A stretch of DNA of 64,000 nt from Chitinophaga sp. (lineage in GTDB: Bacteria; Bacteroidota; Bacteroidia; Chitinophagales; Chitinophagaceae): NCBI RefSeq assembly GCF_017745275.1, contig NZ_JAGHZS010000007.1, positions 849,147-913,146 of the forward strand, in the 5' to 3' direction. Made by a program: the position numbers and the translations under genes. The notes under the pieces were generated by a model. It was not told the origin of the DNA. It worked only from the letters and a program-made list of their open reading frames with translations, and ran no database searches. Positions 53,101-60,891 of the stretch are shown in pieces. How positions within the stretch are numbered: the stretch's first letter is position 1; each line of letters opens with the position of its first letter.

Positions 53101-53713
53101 AAAAATTGTTGTTGTTGACCCTGGGCGTGAATACTTTGGTTTTCATGCCCAAACGGGAAACCCGCAATTGCTCATTTTCCTTTAACACGATGGAAAAAAT
53201 ACCATCCTCAGTAGTTACGGTACCATTTTTTGATTCCATCCCCTGTATGGTTACTCCCTGTAAAGGCTCACCACCGGAGCTGATCACCTGCCCACGGAAA
53301 ACAAAGCCCATGATGGACTTTGTCTCCTGTGTGGTTGTCAGTCCGGCTGGTGCAGACTTTGGATAAATGGCAATGCCGCCCATATCCTCTGTAAATTCCA
53401 GCCCTGTATTGGATAACACCTGGTTCAACAACTGTTCCAGTGTACCGTTTTGCAGGTTTACCGTTACGGCTTCCTGTTTACGGATTTCATCGTTATTAAA
53501 GGTGAAGCGAACTTTAGTAAGTGCACGCACATCTTTCAACACCTTTAGCAGCGGCTGTTTGTTGGCATGATACGTTATCCGCTGTCTTAATATACCAGAT
53601 TCCTGTGCCTGTACCACATTCGAAAATACCAGCAAAAAAGATAGTAGCAGTAAGTACACAGCATAGCCATGCATACCCTTCCCTGATGAAGGTAAGCCCA
53701 ACATTTTTCTCAT
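50129..53713 (-). CDS. SusC/RagA TonB-linked outer-membrane transporter with STN domain
   Basis: 1194 residues. Signal peptide (YAVYLLLLSFLLVFSNVVQAQ, about 17-37), STN domain (ITYHANKQPLLKVLKDVRALTKVRFTF ..., about 47-115), carboxypeptidase-regulatory-like domain (FRGQVISSGGEPLQGVTIQG), plug (VVVNGYTKIDARLSAAST, PTIDRMLQGKVPGLMVMNS, LRIRGTSTF), then a barrel ending NVNF. The STN domain links it to the FecR/sigma pair immediately upstream. The gap from fecR is 103 bp and contains no copy of the CTTCACCC element, so it is probably read from the fecR promoter. Confidence 0.95.
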   Translation of the reverse strand: MRKMLGLPSSGKGMHGYAVYLLLLSFLLVFSNVVQAQESGILRQRITYHANKQPLLKVLKDVRALTKVRFTFNNDEIRKQEAVTVNLQNGTLEQLLNQVLSNTGLEFTEDMGGIAIYPKSAPAGLTTTQETKSIMGFVFRGQVISSGGEPLQGVTIQGMESKNGTVTTEDGIFSIVLKENEQLRVSRLGMKTKVFTPRVNNNNFSKIELDSATQSISEVVVNGYTKIDARLSAASTFKLDAAQLIQPGEPTIDRMLQGKVPGLMVMNSTGSVNGRPTLRIRGTSTFVGNASPLWVIDNVVRPDPVDMSATQLNNVVSDAQTGNYALIGSAVSGLNPYDVESITFLKDAAATAIYGVAAANGVIVVTTKKGKAGPMQVSYNTNLSFQQRPSYVGMKLMNSKERLQFSREMVEDGMLYNVTSKGFAGMGTYEGLLQALNARQITEPQFKTEVARLEANNTDWFKVLFRNSFSMNHSINMSGGMGKSTYYASFGYSDDRGASQMDTRKNYTVSTNLHTEATKRLSFDIHIMGNYSKMGGYYPGVNPLGYALTTSRTLSPETIYPKGSSGTSVMPLPPPLTFNMLNEIAQTESSGSTRSMGATFTASYKLLPGLLFQSTSAVFSDASDVFSAAYEGSFLMGMNRGWNLSYTPSDRQVAASYLPYGGIATIGNTNSLSLTTRNMFIYDKSFFQERDQFNFSFGNEISSQQAKGFNSTEPGYYPDRGQAFYPAPKSIAMYSRRSITNTVNNAFGLFATASYVINSRYVLNANIRTDGNNRFGQYSNSKFLPNYSVAARWNVTNESWLPSGKLLNNLVFRASLGTAGNVVKVVGPELIAEYPIGGNTDPTTGIPQLGIKSLPYPDLRWEKTQQWNFGADVGLFENRVSFTVEYYIKHSRDLLVPRNIPFEYGIDMMYKNGGAIQNRGMDLFLSIVPIRTKWSNLTLTFNNSRNFNAIGENSFANKYDDYLNGDVRIPGKPISGFYSFHFGGLDPKTGLPLFSRTGHPDGVDTAGLLVYSGQLHPKFSGGMGLSYRYKQFSVQADLAYAWGNAKRLNPLFNNQNIASDGVPAPYDNANRILIDRWRKPGDEKTTNIPAVTDVAAISVPGTGNRGIYDAYNQSDIRVVDGSFIRCKNIMFSYAIPRSIVSMARVKSISAGLFISNLFTLASKDLHGEDPEVQGVGSTALPITRKYGFSMNVNF

Positions 53714-53816
53714 TTTGGTTAGATATTAATAATTAAACTGTCTGCCCTGTCCTGTGCATAGCAATGCCAGGATGCAGTGTATCTACATACATTTTTTCAT
53801 GTCCCTGTCCGGGGTC

Positions 53817-54947
53817 TTATGGCCGGCTGATGAATACCGTTCTGCCTTCTACCCGAAAATTAATGTTGCCAATAGTTTGTTTTATCCGATCCAGTACTGG
53901 TTGTAGTGTGGTTGGTTTATGTATATCCAACGTTATGTTTACCTGTTCCAATGTGGCATCCTCAAACTTAAAATCGTAATCAAAGCTACGTCCGAGACTG
54001 GTCATGATATTTCCCAGTGTAGCATCTTCGAAATAAATATCTCCATCTTTCCAGGCGGTATATAACCTGGTATCAACGGCCTGCTTTTGTAATGCACCGG
54101 CGGCTTCATTATAAGTTGCCTGCTGGCCGGGTGCTAATATCTGGTTGGCTGTTCCTGCGCTGACGTTTACCTTACCACTGGTTAAAGTGGTTTGTACAGT
54201 TACATAGGTACTGATGTTAAATGATGTCCCCAATACTTCCGTGGTGGTGCCTTTTGCATGTACAATAAATGGTTGTTGTACATTTGCTGCCACGTCCAGG
54301 AAGGCTTCTCCCTCCAGCCACACTTCCCGCTTATTGCTATTGAACGCCGAAGGATAAGTCAATTTTGATGCGGCATTCACCCATACTTCAGTACCATCCG
54401 GTAACACTATATGGGCCTGGTTTCCTTTGGGCACCACTAAAGCATCCATGGTAGTCACTTCTTTTTTATTATGGCCTGCCTGGTATACGATGCCTGCACT
54501 ATCCACCTGTACCTGTGTACCATTGTTGTCTTTACGGATAGCGGAATCCTTATCACCCAGGGTAATGGTTTGACCATTTCCCATTACAATCTGTACTTTA
54601 GTAGTAGCTGGCAGGTCGGCTTTTACCACAGCTGCCATTGATGGCCTGGCACCGGATAAATGCTTTTGCCAGCTCCATACACCGGCGGTAACCAGCAACG
54701 CGGCGGCTGCAGCAGCTATGGCTATTCTCCGGCGCCACATCACTTTCATGGTTCTGGCCTCACGGGCTGCCACAAATTGTTGCCATCCCTCTTCGGCCGG
54801 AAACTTATCTGTTGTTTTCACCCTGTTTTGCATTTCCCTGGCAGCACGCAACATTGCGGCCTCGTCTTCATTCAAAGCCGTTGTTTCGCCATCCTCTAAT
54901 ATTGATAGCAATTTCTCCCAATTAATATCCTTTTCTGGTGTATCCAT
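53817..54947 (-). CDS. FecR-family anti-sigma factor / signal transducer
   Basis: 376 residues. N-terminal cytoplasmic part (INWEKLLSILEDGETTALNEDEAAML), one membrane helix (RIAIAAAAAALLVTAGVW, about 74-91), periplasmic FecR domain with VPKGNQAHIVLPDGTEVWVNAAS and REVWLEGEAFLDVA, and a C-terminal secretin/STN-like DUF4974 domain (ITLDIHKPTTLQPVLDRIKQ). It relays the state of the SusC receptor to the sigma factor encoded just upstream. The start lies only 12 bp from the promoter element at 54959-54992, so its mRNA leader must be very short. Confidence 0.92.
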   Translation of the reverse strand: MDTPEKDINWEKLLSILEDGETTALNEDEAAMLRAAREMQNRVKTTDKFPAEEGWQQFVAAREARTMKVMWRRRIAIAAAAAALLVTAGVWSWQKHLSGARPSMAAVVKADLPATTKVQIVMGNGQTITLGDKDSAIRKDNNGTQVQVDSAGIVYQAGHNKKEVTTMDALVVPKGNQAHIVLPDGTEVWVNAASKLTYPSAFNSNKREVWLEGEAFLDVAANVQQPFIVHAKGTTTEVLGTSFNISTYVTVQTTLTSGKVNVSAGTANQILAPGQQATYNEAAGALQKQAVDTRLYTAWKDGDIYFEDATLGNIMTSLGRSFDYDFKFEDATLEQVNITLDIHKPTTLQPVLDRIKQTIGNINFRVEGRTVFISRP

Positions 54948-54958
54948 AGCGATCTAAT

Positions 54959-54992
54959 ATTAAAGGCAACCGTATTTAAAAAAGGGGTGAAG
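54959..54992 (-). promoter_or_regulatory. ECF-type promoter element, copy 1 (fecR)
   Basis: Minus-strand CTTCACCC, 14 bp, GTTGCCTTTAAT. Most of it is also the end of the sigma coding sequence, where it encodes the last residues LHPFFKYGCL and the stop. It is the probable autoregulated promoter of fecR-susC-susD. Confidence 0.75.
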
Positions 54993-55568
54993 CCAAATCA
55001 TAAATTCTTTTAAAAAAAATAATACAGCGATATAAATGACCATCCACTCACATTCTTTCCGCAGGTACTGGTAAGCCAGTTTGATCTGTGTTTTAACTGT
55101 ATTTACCGAGATATTCAACTGCTCTCCTATCTCCTTATATTTAAGCCCATCCCGGTTGCTCATTAAAAAAATCCGTTGCCGCTGTATGGGTAAACGACCA
55201 ATAGCCGCCCATAAAGCGGCATTCCTGGTCTCTTCTCTTTCTTTATCATCTTCCGGCAAAGCTTCGGCTTCGTCCGCCATGGTCAGCGGATCGCCAAACA
55301 CGATCTTACCATTTTTTTTCAGGTAGTTTAAGCAAGCATTACGTATTGCCCGTGTGGCATAGCTCTTAAAGTTTTGCGTAATCTGAATCATCGCCCGCTT
55401 ATCCCAACAGTAGAGGAAGAAGTCCTGCACAATATCTTTGGCAGTATCTTCATCCTCTACCACGTAGTAAGCAGTTGCGCACAAAAATGAATAGTGTTGT
55501 CGGAACAATTCTTCAAATGAACCCGGCTCTATAGAATTTGGTTGATACATGCCCTTTACGCCCCCCAT
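54960..55568 (-). CDS. ECF sigma factor (RNA polymerase sigma-70 family)
   Basis: 202 residues. Region 2: FEELFRQHYSFLCATAYYVVEDEDTAKDIVQDFFLYCWDK, with the -10-recognition helix. Region 4: LPIQRQRIFLMSNRDGLKYKEIGEQLNISVNTVKTQIKLAYQYLR, a helix-turn-helix for the -35 box. The C-terminus has a hydrophobic stretch (MVIYIAVLFFL) and a tail whose codons contain the fecR promoter. Alternative start ATG 55550. Partner anti-sigma: the FecR gene 12 bp downstream. Its likely targets are the four matching elements nearby. The upstream S41 gene is 52 bp away on the same strand and has such an element, so the sigma gene may be read from it. Confidence 0.93.
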   Translation of the reverse strand: MGGVKGMYQPNSIEPGSFEELFRQHYSFLCATAYYVVEDEDTAKDIVQDFFLYCWDKRAMIQITQNFKSYATRAIRNACLNYLKKNGKIVFGDPLTMADEAEALPEDDKEREETRNAALWAAIGRLPIQRQRIFLMSNRDGLKYKEIGEQLNISVNTVKTQIKLAYQYLRKECEWMVIYIAVLFFLKEFMIWLHPFFKYGCL

Positions 55569-55620
55569 TATTAGTCAACGCGCAAAATAGACAAAATCCC
55601 CCGTATTTCACTGCCTTCCC

Positions 55621-57690
55621 TTATTTACCTGTCAAATCAATCAGGATATCTACTGTTCTGCTGAGATAGACATCGGAAACACAGGTATTCACCCACTCCT
55701 GGTAACGGGCCAGCTTATCCGGTGTAGGCTTGTCTATAGGCGTGCCAGTTATTTTCAACTGGCTGCTTACCGGCAACTTCAAAGCGTTGTCAATTGCCTT
55801 ATTATGCGCGTCTATTTCGTTTACCTGTTTCTTAAACGCCGCCTTTTGTAAACTAAATACAGGCGCTTCGTGTGCTTTCATCCATTCTACTTCCTGCTTT
55901 ACTACGTTCAACACGCTGTCGTGGCTTACCGCCTCATTCGCGCGCTGAATAACAGCCGGCAAAGCAGCTGCCACCGGCGATTTCATATAAAAAGCGGTTT
56001 CAATGGTATCGGCTACCAGGGCACTTGTATTGTCTCTTTCGCGGATCTTCAGGTATACTTTCCTGCTGGGGAAAATCACATCCGGTGTTACTCCGTTCAA
56101 CTGCGTAGTAGTGCCATTAATGCGGTAAAACTTTTTAATAGTCAGTGCCAGTGAACCATAGCTCACATCGGGAATACCTTTTTCTTTATCTCCCAGTTTG
56201 CCCATAGCCTGGGTTTCCTGCATAGTACCCTTACCATAGGAAGAAGGACTACCTACTACAATCCCTCTTTTATAATCCTGTATAGCGGCTGCAAAGATTT
56301 CAGATGCAGAAGCACTACCTTCATCTACCATTACCGCCAATGGGCCATCATACAAGGTTTGATCATTATTATTAATTTCATAACGCTCCGTCTTTGTTCT
56401 ATCGCGACCCAATACCACCGGACCTGTTTTCACAAAGAAGCCGGCTATTTTTACCACTTCATCCAATGAGCCGCCGGGGTTACCGCGCAGGTCCACTACC
56501 ATCCCGTCTACATGTTGTTCATTCAGCTTCACGATTTCTTTAGCCATATCCACTGCACATTGTGCACCATCTGCTCTTTTGAAGTCGCGGTAAAATTCCT
56601 GGAGGCGCAGGTAACCATACTTCTTACCATTTTTTTCTATCACCGCACTCTTAGCTGCATTTTCTGTTTCAATCACTTCTCCGCGGGGTACGCTGATAGC
56701 TTTCTCCTGGCCGTTGGATTTGCGTACCAATAAGTTCAGCACCGTTCCCTTTTCACCGCGTATCATTTTGGATACATCCAGGATGCTCATACCGGTAACT
56801 TCTACCATTTTGCCGCTGGCATCACTCACCTGCAGGATATGATCATTCGCTTCTATTAATCCACTGGCATCCGCTGTACCTCCTGCCATTACTCTTTTTA
56901 CAATAATGACTCCGTCTTTGTTGGTAAGTTCCAGGCCCAGGCCAAAAAAGCGGTGCGACATCATCGATTCACGGGTACTCGCATCTATCGGCGCCATATA
57001 ATTCGTATGCGGATCCATTTCCAGTGTAACAGTATTCATAAAAGCACTGAAACGATCTTCAGAAGCAGTGGCACCGAGCAGGTTTTTAAACAACCCTTCG
57101 GTAGATAGTAATACGGCGGCCCGGGCTTCTTTTTCTGCTATCACATCATTTTTCGTAGCATCTGCCTTTTGTATTTCCATCATTTTTTGTAATACCTGGT
57201 ACTTCAGGGATTTACGCCATACTTCTTTCCGTTCTGCGGCTGTAGCCGGGAAATCCAGCTTCGTACGATCTGCCTGCACCGTTTCCTTTTTATTAAAATC
57301 CATCGGGGAAGCCAGTATACCACGATAGATAGCCGGCAACTCATTCAAACGCTGCATGGATATGGCATAAATGGCATTGAAATATTCCAGTGACCCTGCT
57401 TCCAGTTCATCGTCGATCAGCGTTTCATATTTGCGCAATGCGTCCACATCTCCTTTCAGCAAGGTATTTCTGTTGGCATCGAGTGCATTCAGGTAATTCT
57501 GCCAGATGACCTTTGAAAAGTTATCATCAACGGGTTTAGGCGCATAATGTTGGTTTTTGATGCGCTTCATGACCATTTGTACCACATTCTTACGGTGCTG
57601 ATCCGGCTCACCATGGTTAAGCGTGGTGGCGAAAGAATTTAAACCTACTGCGGGGAGCAGCAGGAAAAGGCCATATTTGGCAATGCTCAT
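55621..57690 (-). CDS. S41-family C-terminal processing protease (Prc/CtpA-like)
   Basis: 689 residues with a signal peptide. An N-terminal helical domain (about 30-230) is followed by a PDZ domain (about 245-330, LGLELTNKDGVIIVKRVMAGG) and the S41 core with GMVVDLRGNPGGSLDEV. The catalytic Ser461 lies in DEGSASASEIF and the general-base Lys487 in SYGKGTM, the Ser-Lys dyad of the tail-specific proteases. A C-terminal helical domain as in Prc closes the protein. It cleaves periplasmic proteins from their C-terminus. Here it precedes an ECF sigma gene and carries the regulon promoter, so it may process the FecR regulator or digest imported proteins; which one is not known. Confidence 0.92.
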   Translation of the reverse strand: MSIAKYGLFLLLPAVGLNSFATTLNHGEPDQHRKNVVQMVMKRIKNQHYAPKPVDDNFSKVIWQNYLNALDANRNTLLKGDVDALRKYETLIDDELEAGSLEYFNAIYAISMQRLNELPAIYRGILASPMDFNKKETVQADRTKLDFPATAAERKEVWRKSLKYQVLQKMMEIQKADATKNDVIAEKEARAAVLLSTEGLFKNLLGATASEDRFSAFMNTVTLEMDPHTNYMAPIDASTRESMMSHRFFGLGLELTNKDGVIIVKRVMAGGTADASGLIEANDHILQVSDASGKMVEVTGMSILDVSKMIRGEKGTVLNLLVRKSNGQEKAISVPRGEVIETENAAKSAVIEKNGKKYGYLRLQEFYRDFKRADGAQCAVDMAKEIVKLNEQHVDGMVVDLRGNPGGSLDEVVKIAGFFVKTGPVVLGRDRTKTERYEINNNDQTLYDGPLAVMVDEGSASASEIFAAAIQDYKRGIVVGSPSSYGKGTMQETQAMGKLGDKEKGIPDVSYGSLALTIKKFYRINGTTTQLNGVTPDVIFPSRKVYLKIRERDNTSALVADTIETAFYMKSPVAAALPAVIQRANEAVSHDSVLNVVKQEVEWMKAHEAPVFSLQKAAFKKQVNEIDAHNKAIDNALKLPVSSQLKITGTPIDKPTPDKLARYQEWVNTCVSDVYLSRTVDILIDLTGK

Positions 57691-57741
57691 ATTAAAAAAA
57701 TTACAGTTTGTAAAAACTACCAGCCTACTGGCAATATTGCT

Positions 57742-57774
57742 ATTAAGGCAACCCGGGGTTAAAAAAGGGTGAAG
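57742..57774 (-). promoter_or_regulatory. ECF-type promoter element, copy 4 (S41 protease)
   Basis: Minus-strand CTTCACCC, 14 bp, GTTGCCTTAAT (one T fewer than the other copies). It ends about 52 bp before the S41 start. The 14-bp gap between boxes is again exact. Confidence 0.7.
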
Positions 57775-57952
57775 GAGAAAGGTCAGATTTCCATCACCGG
57801 TAAGGGAGTGGTACTAAAGATGCTTTTGGGAAATTTTTCATGGGGATACCATCACCTGCGCTTTTGCTGACAACACCTTATCTATCTCATTTTCAGACAG
57901 CGTGACCGCAGCGGATCAAAAAGGGACAAACGAAAAATATTAACCACTACGG

Positions 57953-58516
57953 CTATTTCGTTTTGACACGTCCCGCCGGCAGCGGCTTATGACGGACATC
58001 TGCCAGCAATATATCGTTGTATAATTCTTTCGCGAGACTTAATGCACCCTTTTCATTTTCTACAAATGCTTTATCCCGTTCTGCCAATACCCGGTTCTGC
58101 GGGTTGATCCACCGGATCATTTTTCCTTTATAAAAATACGACCGGTCGGTAGTAATTTCTGAAAGGCTCATGTTAAAAGCTGAATCATAAAAGGGTACGT
58201 TGTATTTATACATCTGCAGAAAAATAAAAGCAGGTGCCCCATGATCATAGTAAATCGAAGTACAGGATTTTCCTCCTTCTGCATACAGGTATTCTTCTAT
58301 CAGCATCACCGTGTCTTTCTGAAAATAACCGATCACTTCTCCTCCTTCCGTAGTTTCATCCATCCGGTCGGCCCATACTTTCCTATAGGCGGCCCTGTTA
58401 GCATTGATCTCCTGGTATTTACCACGGATATCCTTCACTATTTCCGCCGTATGATCCTGGGAAAATAAAGTCTGGCTAAGTAAGCAGAGGAAGGTTAGCA
58501 GGGAACCGGTTTTCAT
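57953..58516 (-). CDS. secreted protein of unknown function
   Basis: 187 residues from ATG 58516, with a signal peptide (MKTGSLLTFLCLLSQTLFSQ). The mature part is mixed alpha/beta with KDIRGKYQEINANRAAYRKVW, YFQKDTVMLIEEYLYAEGG and SYFYKGKMIRWINPQNRVL. No metal or catalytic motif stands out. Another ATG at 58525 would also keep the signal. It is not preceded by the CTTCACCC element and is probably separate from the S41/sigma unit. Unknown family. Confidence 0.7.
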   Translation of the reverse strand: MKTGSLLTFLCLLSQTLFSQDHTAEIVKDIRGKYQEINANRAAYRKVWADRMDETTEGGEVIGYFQKDTVMLIEEYLYAEGGKSCTSIYYDHGAPAFIFLQMYKYNVPFYDSAFNMSLSEITTDRSYFYKGKMIRWINPQNRVLAERDKAFVENEKGALSLAKELYNDILLADVRHKPLPAGRVKTK

Positions 58517-58641
58517 CGCTGGCATCATTTTACTTTTTATGGATAGATAACGACTACCACTATACGAAGGCCACAATATCCTTTTCAAAATACAACTTTC
58601 CGGCCGTAAAACAAGCGCAGTAAACCATTACAATACTGTTG

Positions 58642-59895
58642 TCAGTCCTGCCGGATCACTTTTCCTTCCTTCATCACAAAGCTTACCTTCCGGATGGCCT
58701 CCACGCTATCGAGTGGGTTTGTTTTCACGGCAATAATATCTGCGAAATAGCCGGGTGCAATAACGCCTCTGGTTTTTTCGATGCCTAATAACTCCGCGGC
58801 GTGGATGGTCATACATTGCAGGATGTAATGGTAGGGTATGCGTGCATCTTTCCAGGTCTGTAATATCTCGAGCGCCGCCTGCGCTCTGTCCTTCCCTGGC
58901 ATTTCCATGATAATGTCCGAGCCAAATGCCATGGGCGTGCCGATTTTATAAGCGCGTTGCAGGCGATCGATATTCAGATGATAATACTGAAGCGCCAGGG
59001 CAGAATCGATACCATAGGCCAGGCTGTTGCTCACGGCCAGGTCGGTGCCTACCAGGAAAGTACCTTTTGATTTCATCAGGCGCAGGAGATCATCATCGAG
59101 CTGCACTCCATGTTCCACTGCGGCCACGCCACCCATGATTACATTCCTGGCGGCTTCACCACCCGATACGTGGGCTGTTACTTTTATACCGGCACTTTGG
59201 GCTTCGCTGACAGCAGCCTCTATTTCAGCCAGGCTGTAATGGAAAGGCTGTGCATCTGCCGCCAGTTTAATGACATTGGCACCGTAGAAAATATTTTTCC
59301 GGACAGCTTTCCTGATTTCATCGGGACTATTAGCATCCAGGTATTCATAATCCCAAAAATTTTCATGTTCTATATCGCTTGTTGTTTGCCCGCCATATGG
59401 GCTGATAATTTTTCCGGCATAGAAAATAGTAGGTCCGTTTATCCATCCTTTCCGTATGGCTTTGATCACCTCCGCAGTAGCGTAGTTGCCGTCGTTCCCA
59501 ATTTCCTTCACCGTTGTAAAGCCATTGTTGAGCAGTACCGTGGCGTTATGGGCACCTCGTAATGCACGCAGGGCAGTACTTTCGGTGGCATACATCTGCT
59601 CTATCGCCATTTTCTTATAGGGCATCCCAACGGTCATATGCACGTGGCAATCCATGAGCCCGGGTAATATCCAGGAGTCAGACAGGTCTATCACTTTGTC
59701 GGTGGCCGCGTAACGTAAATGGGGCCCTATCTGTTGAATTTTACCCGCTTTAACCAGGATTATTTGTTGCGACATCATTTTACCGGTATAGGCGTCAAAA
59801 ACGTGTCCTGCTTTAATAACGATGGTTTGGGCTTTCATAGTTCCACTAAATAACAGGGCTGCTGATAAGGTTAACCAGGATAAAGCGTACTTCAT
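58642..59895 (-). CDS. secreted amidohydrolase (metal-dependent, imidazolonepropionase/prolidase type)
   Basis: 417 residues with a signal peptide (ending TMKAQ). Motifs of the amidohydrolase superfamily: LPGLMDCHVHM (metal pair HxH), a Lys in GANVIKLAAD as candidate carbamylated ligand, HVSGGEA and VEHGVQL as the later His ligands, and FGSDIIME with the catalytic Asp. The long TIVIKAGHVFDAYTGKMMSQQIILVKAGKIQQIGP is the usual small beta-sandwich. Relatives split dipeptides (prolidases) or cyclic amides. Secreted by Sec, it may complement peptide use in the neighbouring locus, though it lacks the regulon promoter. Confidence 0.87.
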   Translation of the reverse strand: MKYALSWLTLSAALLFSGTMKAQTIVIKAGHVFDAYTGKMMSQQIILVKAGKIQQIGPHLRYAATDKVIDLSDSWILPGLMDCHVHMTVGMPYKKMAIEQMYATESTALRALRGAHNATVLLNNGFTTVKEIGNDGNYATAEVIKAIRKGWINGPTIFYAGKIISPYGGQTTSDIEHENFWDYEYLDANSPDEIRKAVRKNIFYGANVIKLAADAQPFHYSLAEIEAAVSEAQSAGIKVTAHVSGGEAARNVIMGGVAAVEHGVQLDDDLLRLMKSKGTFLVGTDLAVSNSLAYGIDSALALQYYHLNIDRLQRAYKIGTPMAFGSDIIMEMPGKDRAQAALEILQTWKDARIPYHYILQCMTIHAAELLGIEKTRGVIAPGYFADIIAVKTNPLDSVEAIRKVSFVMKEGKVIRQD

Positions 59896-60281
59896 GGGAG
59901 GTGTTATTTAAGGTATATGTATAAAAATATTTTTGTAAGATGCAGATAATATTATTCTTACCACAAATTACCCGTCAACATAGACGCGGACTTGTCTTAT
60001 TTCCATAAAATAAAATGTGCAGTATAATAGCAGCACTGCTACAATACCGCACTAAAGGATTCCTAACCACGGGATATTTCCCGGTAATTTTTTATTCAGA
60101 AAAACCCTACCTTTATCAGAGTACACACCCTTTAGTCCTGTTTAGAATTCGATTGAATTTGTGCCCTGGCCTGGTGAAACCCTCAAAGAGAGCCTGACTA
60201 CTTCCTTCCCGGGAAGTAATGTGATAATTGGTAAGCAATCCCTGATCATTATTCTCTAAACCTCAATAACTATTATTACAC
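59896..60281. other. intergenic region between divergent genes
   Basis: 386 bp. A 12-bp perfect palindrome CTTCCCGGGAAG lies at 60205-60216, about 66 bp upstream of the tail-collar start, and could be an operator. A 60-codon frame at 60015 shows no protein-like features. Nothing else is recognised. Confidence 0.4.
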
Positions 60282-60872
60282 ATGGAACCTTATCTCGCAA
60301 TGATCATCGCATTTGGTGGTAATTTCACCATCAATGGTTGGGCGATGTGCTGGGGACAGATTATGTCTATCGCACAAAACTCTGCACTTTTTGCACTTCT
60401 GGGTACTATTTACGGGGGAGATGGCGTCCAGACATTTGCCTTACCCGATCTCAGGGGTCGGGCACCTATTGGCTGGGGACAGGCGCCAGGGCTTTCCAAT
60501 TACGAAATTGGACAAAAAGCGGGTACCGAAAACACCACGTTGCTGATTACTAACATGCCGGCGCATACCCACGTGGCAGACATCAGCAAGTTAACATCTA
60601 CTCCTTCTGCCAGTACCGCTGCAGGCACCACTACTACTCCTGGCAGCACCTTGGTACCAGCGATGTTACCGACTATCGGCAGCGGCCCTTCCGGCAACCC
60701 GATTAACGGATATGCCGCGCAGGATGGCACGGCTACGCTTTCGCCTAACCAGGTAGGAGGCTCTATTACTATTGGCCCAACCGGCGGCACGCAACCTTTT
60801 TCTATCCAGAATCCTTATCTGGCTATTACGTACCTGATTGCGCTGAATGGTATATTCCCATCCAGGGGCTAA
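60282..60872 (+). CDS. tail-collar domain protein (microcystin-dependent/MdpB type)
   Basis: 196 residues. The N-terminal phage tail-collar domain is clear: YLAMIIAFGGNFTINGWAMCWGQ, FALLGTIYGGDGVQTFALPDLRGRAPIGWG, with NMPAHTHV after it. A Ser/Thr/Pro/Gly-rich repeat (about 105-165) precedes QPFSIQNPYLAITYLIALNGIFPSRG, the family ending. There is no signal peptide. Such proteins occur in phage tails and also, as here, outside prophages. The following gene begins 19 bp after its stop, suggesting one operon with the binding-protein-like gene and the giant exoprotein. Confidence 0.88.
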   Translation: MEPYLAMIIAFGGNFTINGWAMCWGQIMSIAQNSALFALLGTIYGGDGVQTFALPDLRGRAPIGWGQAPGLSNYEIGQKAGTENTTLLITNMPAHTHVADISKLTSTPSASTAAGTTTTPGSTLVPAMLPTIGSGPSGNPINGYAAQDGTATLSPNQVGGSITIGPTGGTQPFSIQNPYLAITYLIALNGIFPSRG

Positions 60873-60891
60873 GTAGCCTGTCACCATTTTT

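Noticed and set aside
60015..60197. 60-codon frame upstream of the tail-collar gene
   Set aside because: Sequence lacks features and lies in AT-rich regulatory DNA; no conserved motif.
60282..60872. Tail-collar gene considered as a prophage or contractile injection remnant
   Set aside because: No sheath, tube, baseplate or AAA+ gene lies within the window; tail-collar proteins are common outside phages in this group.
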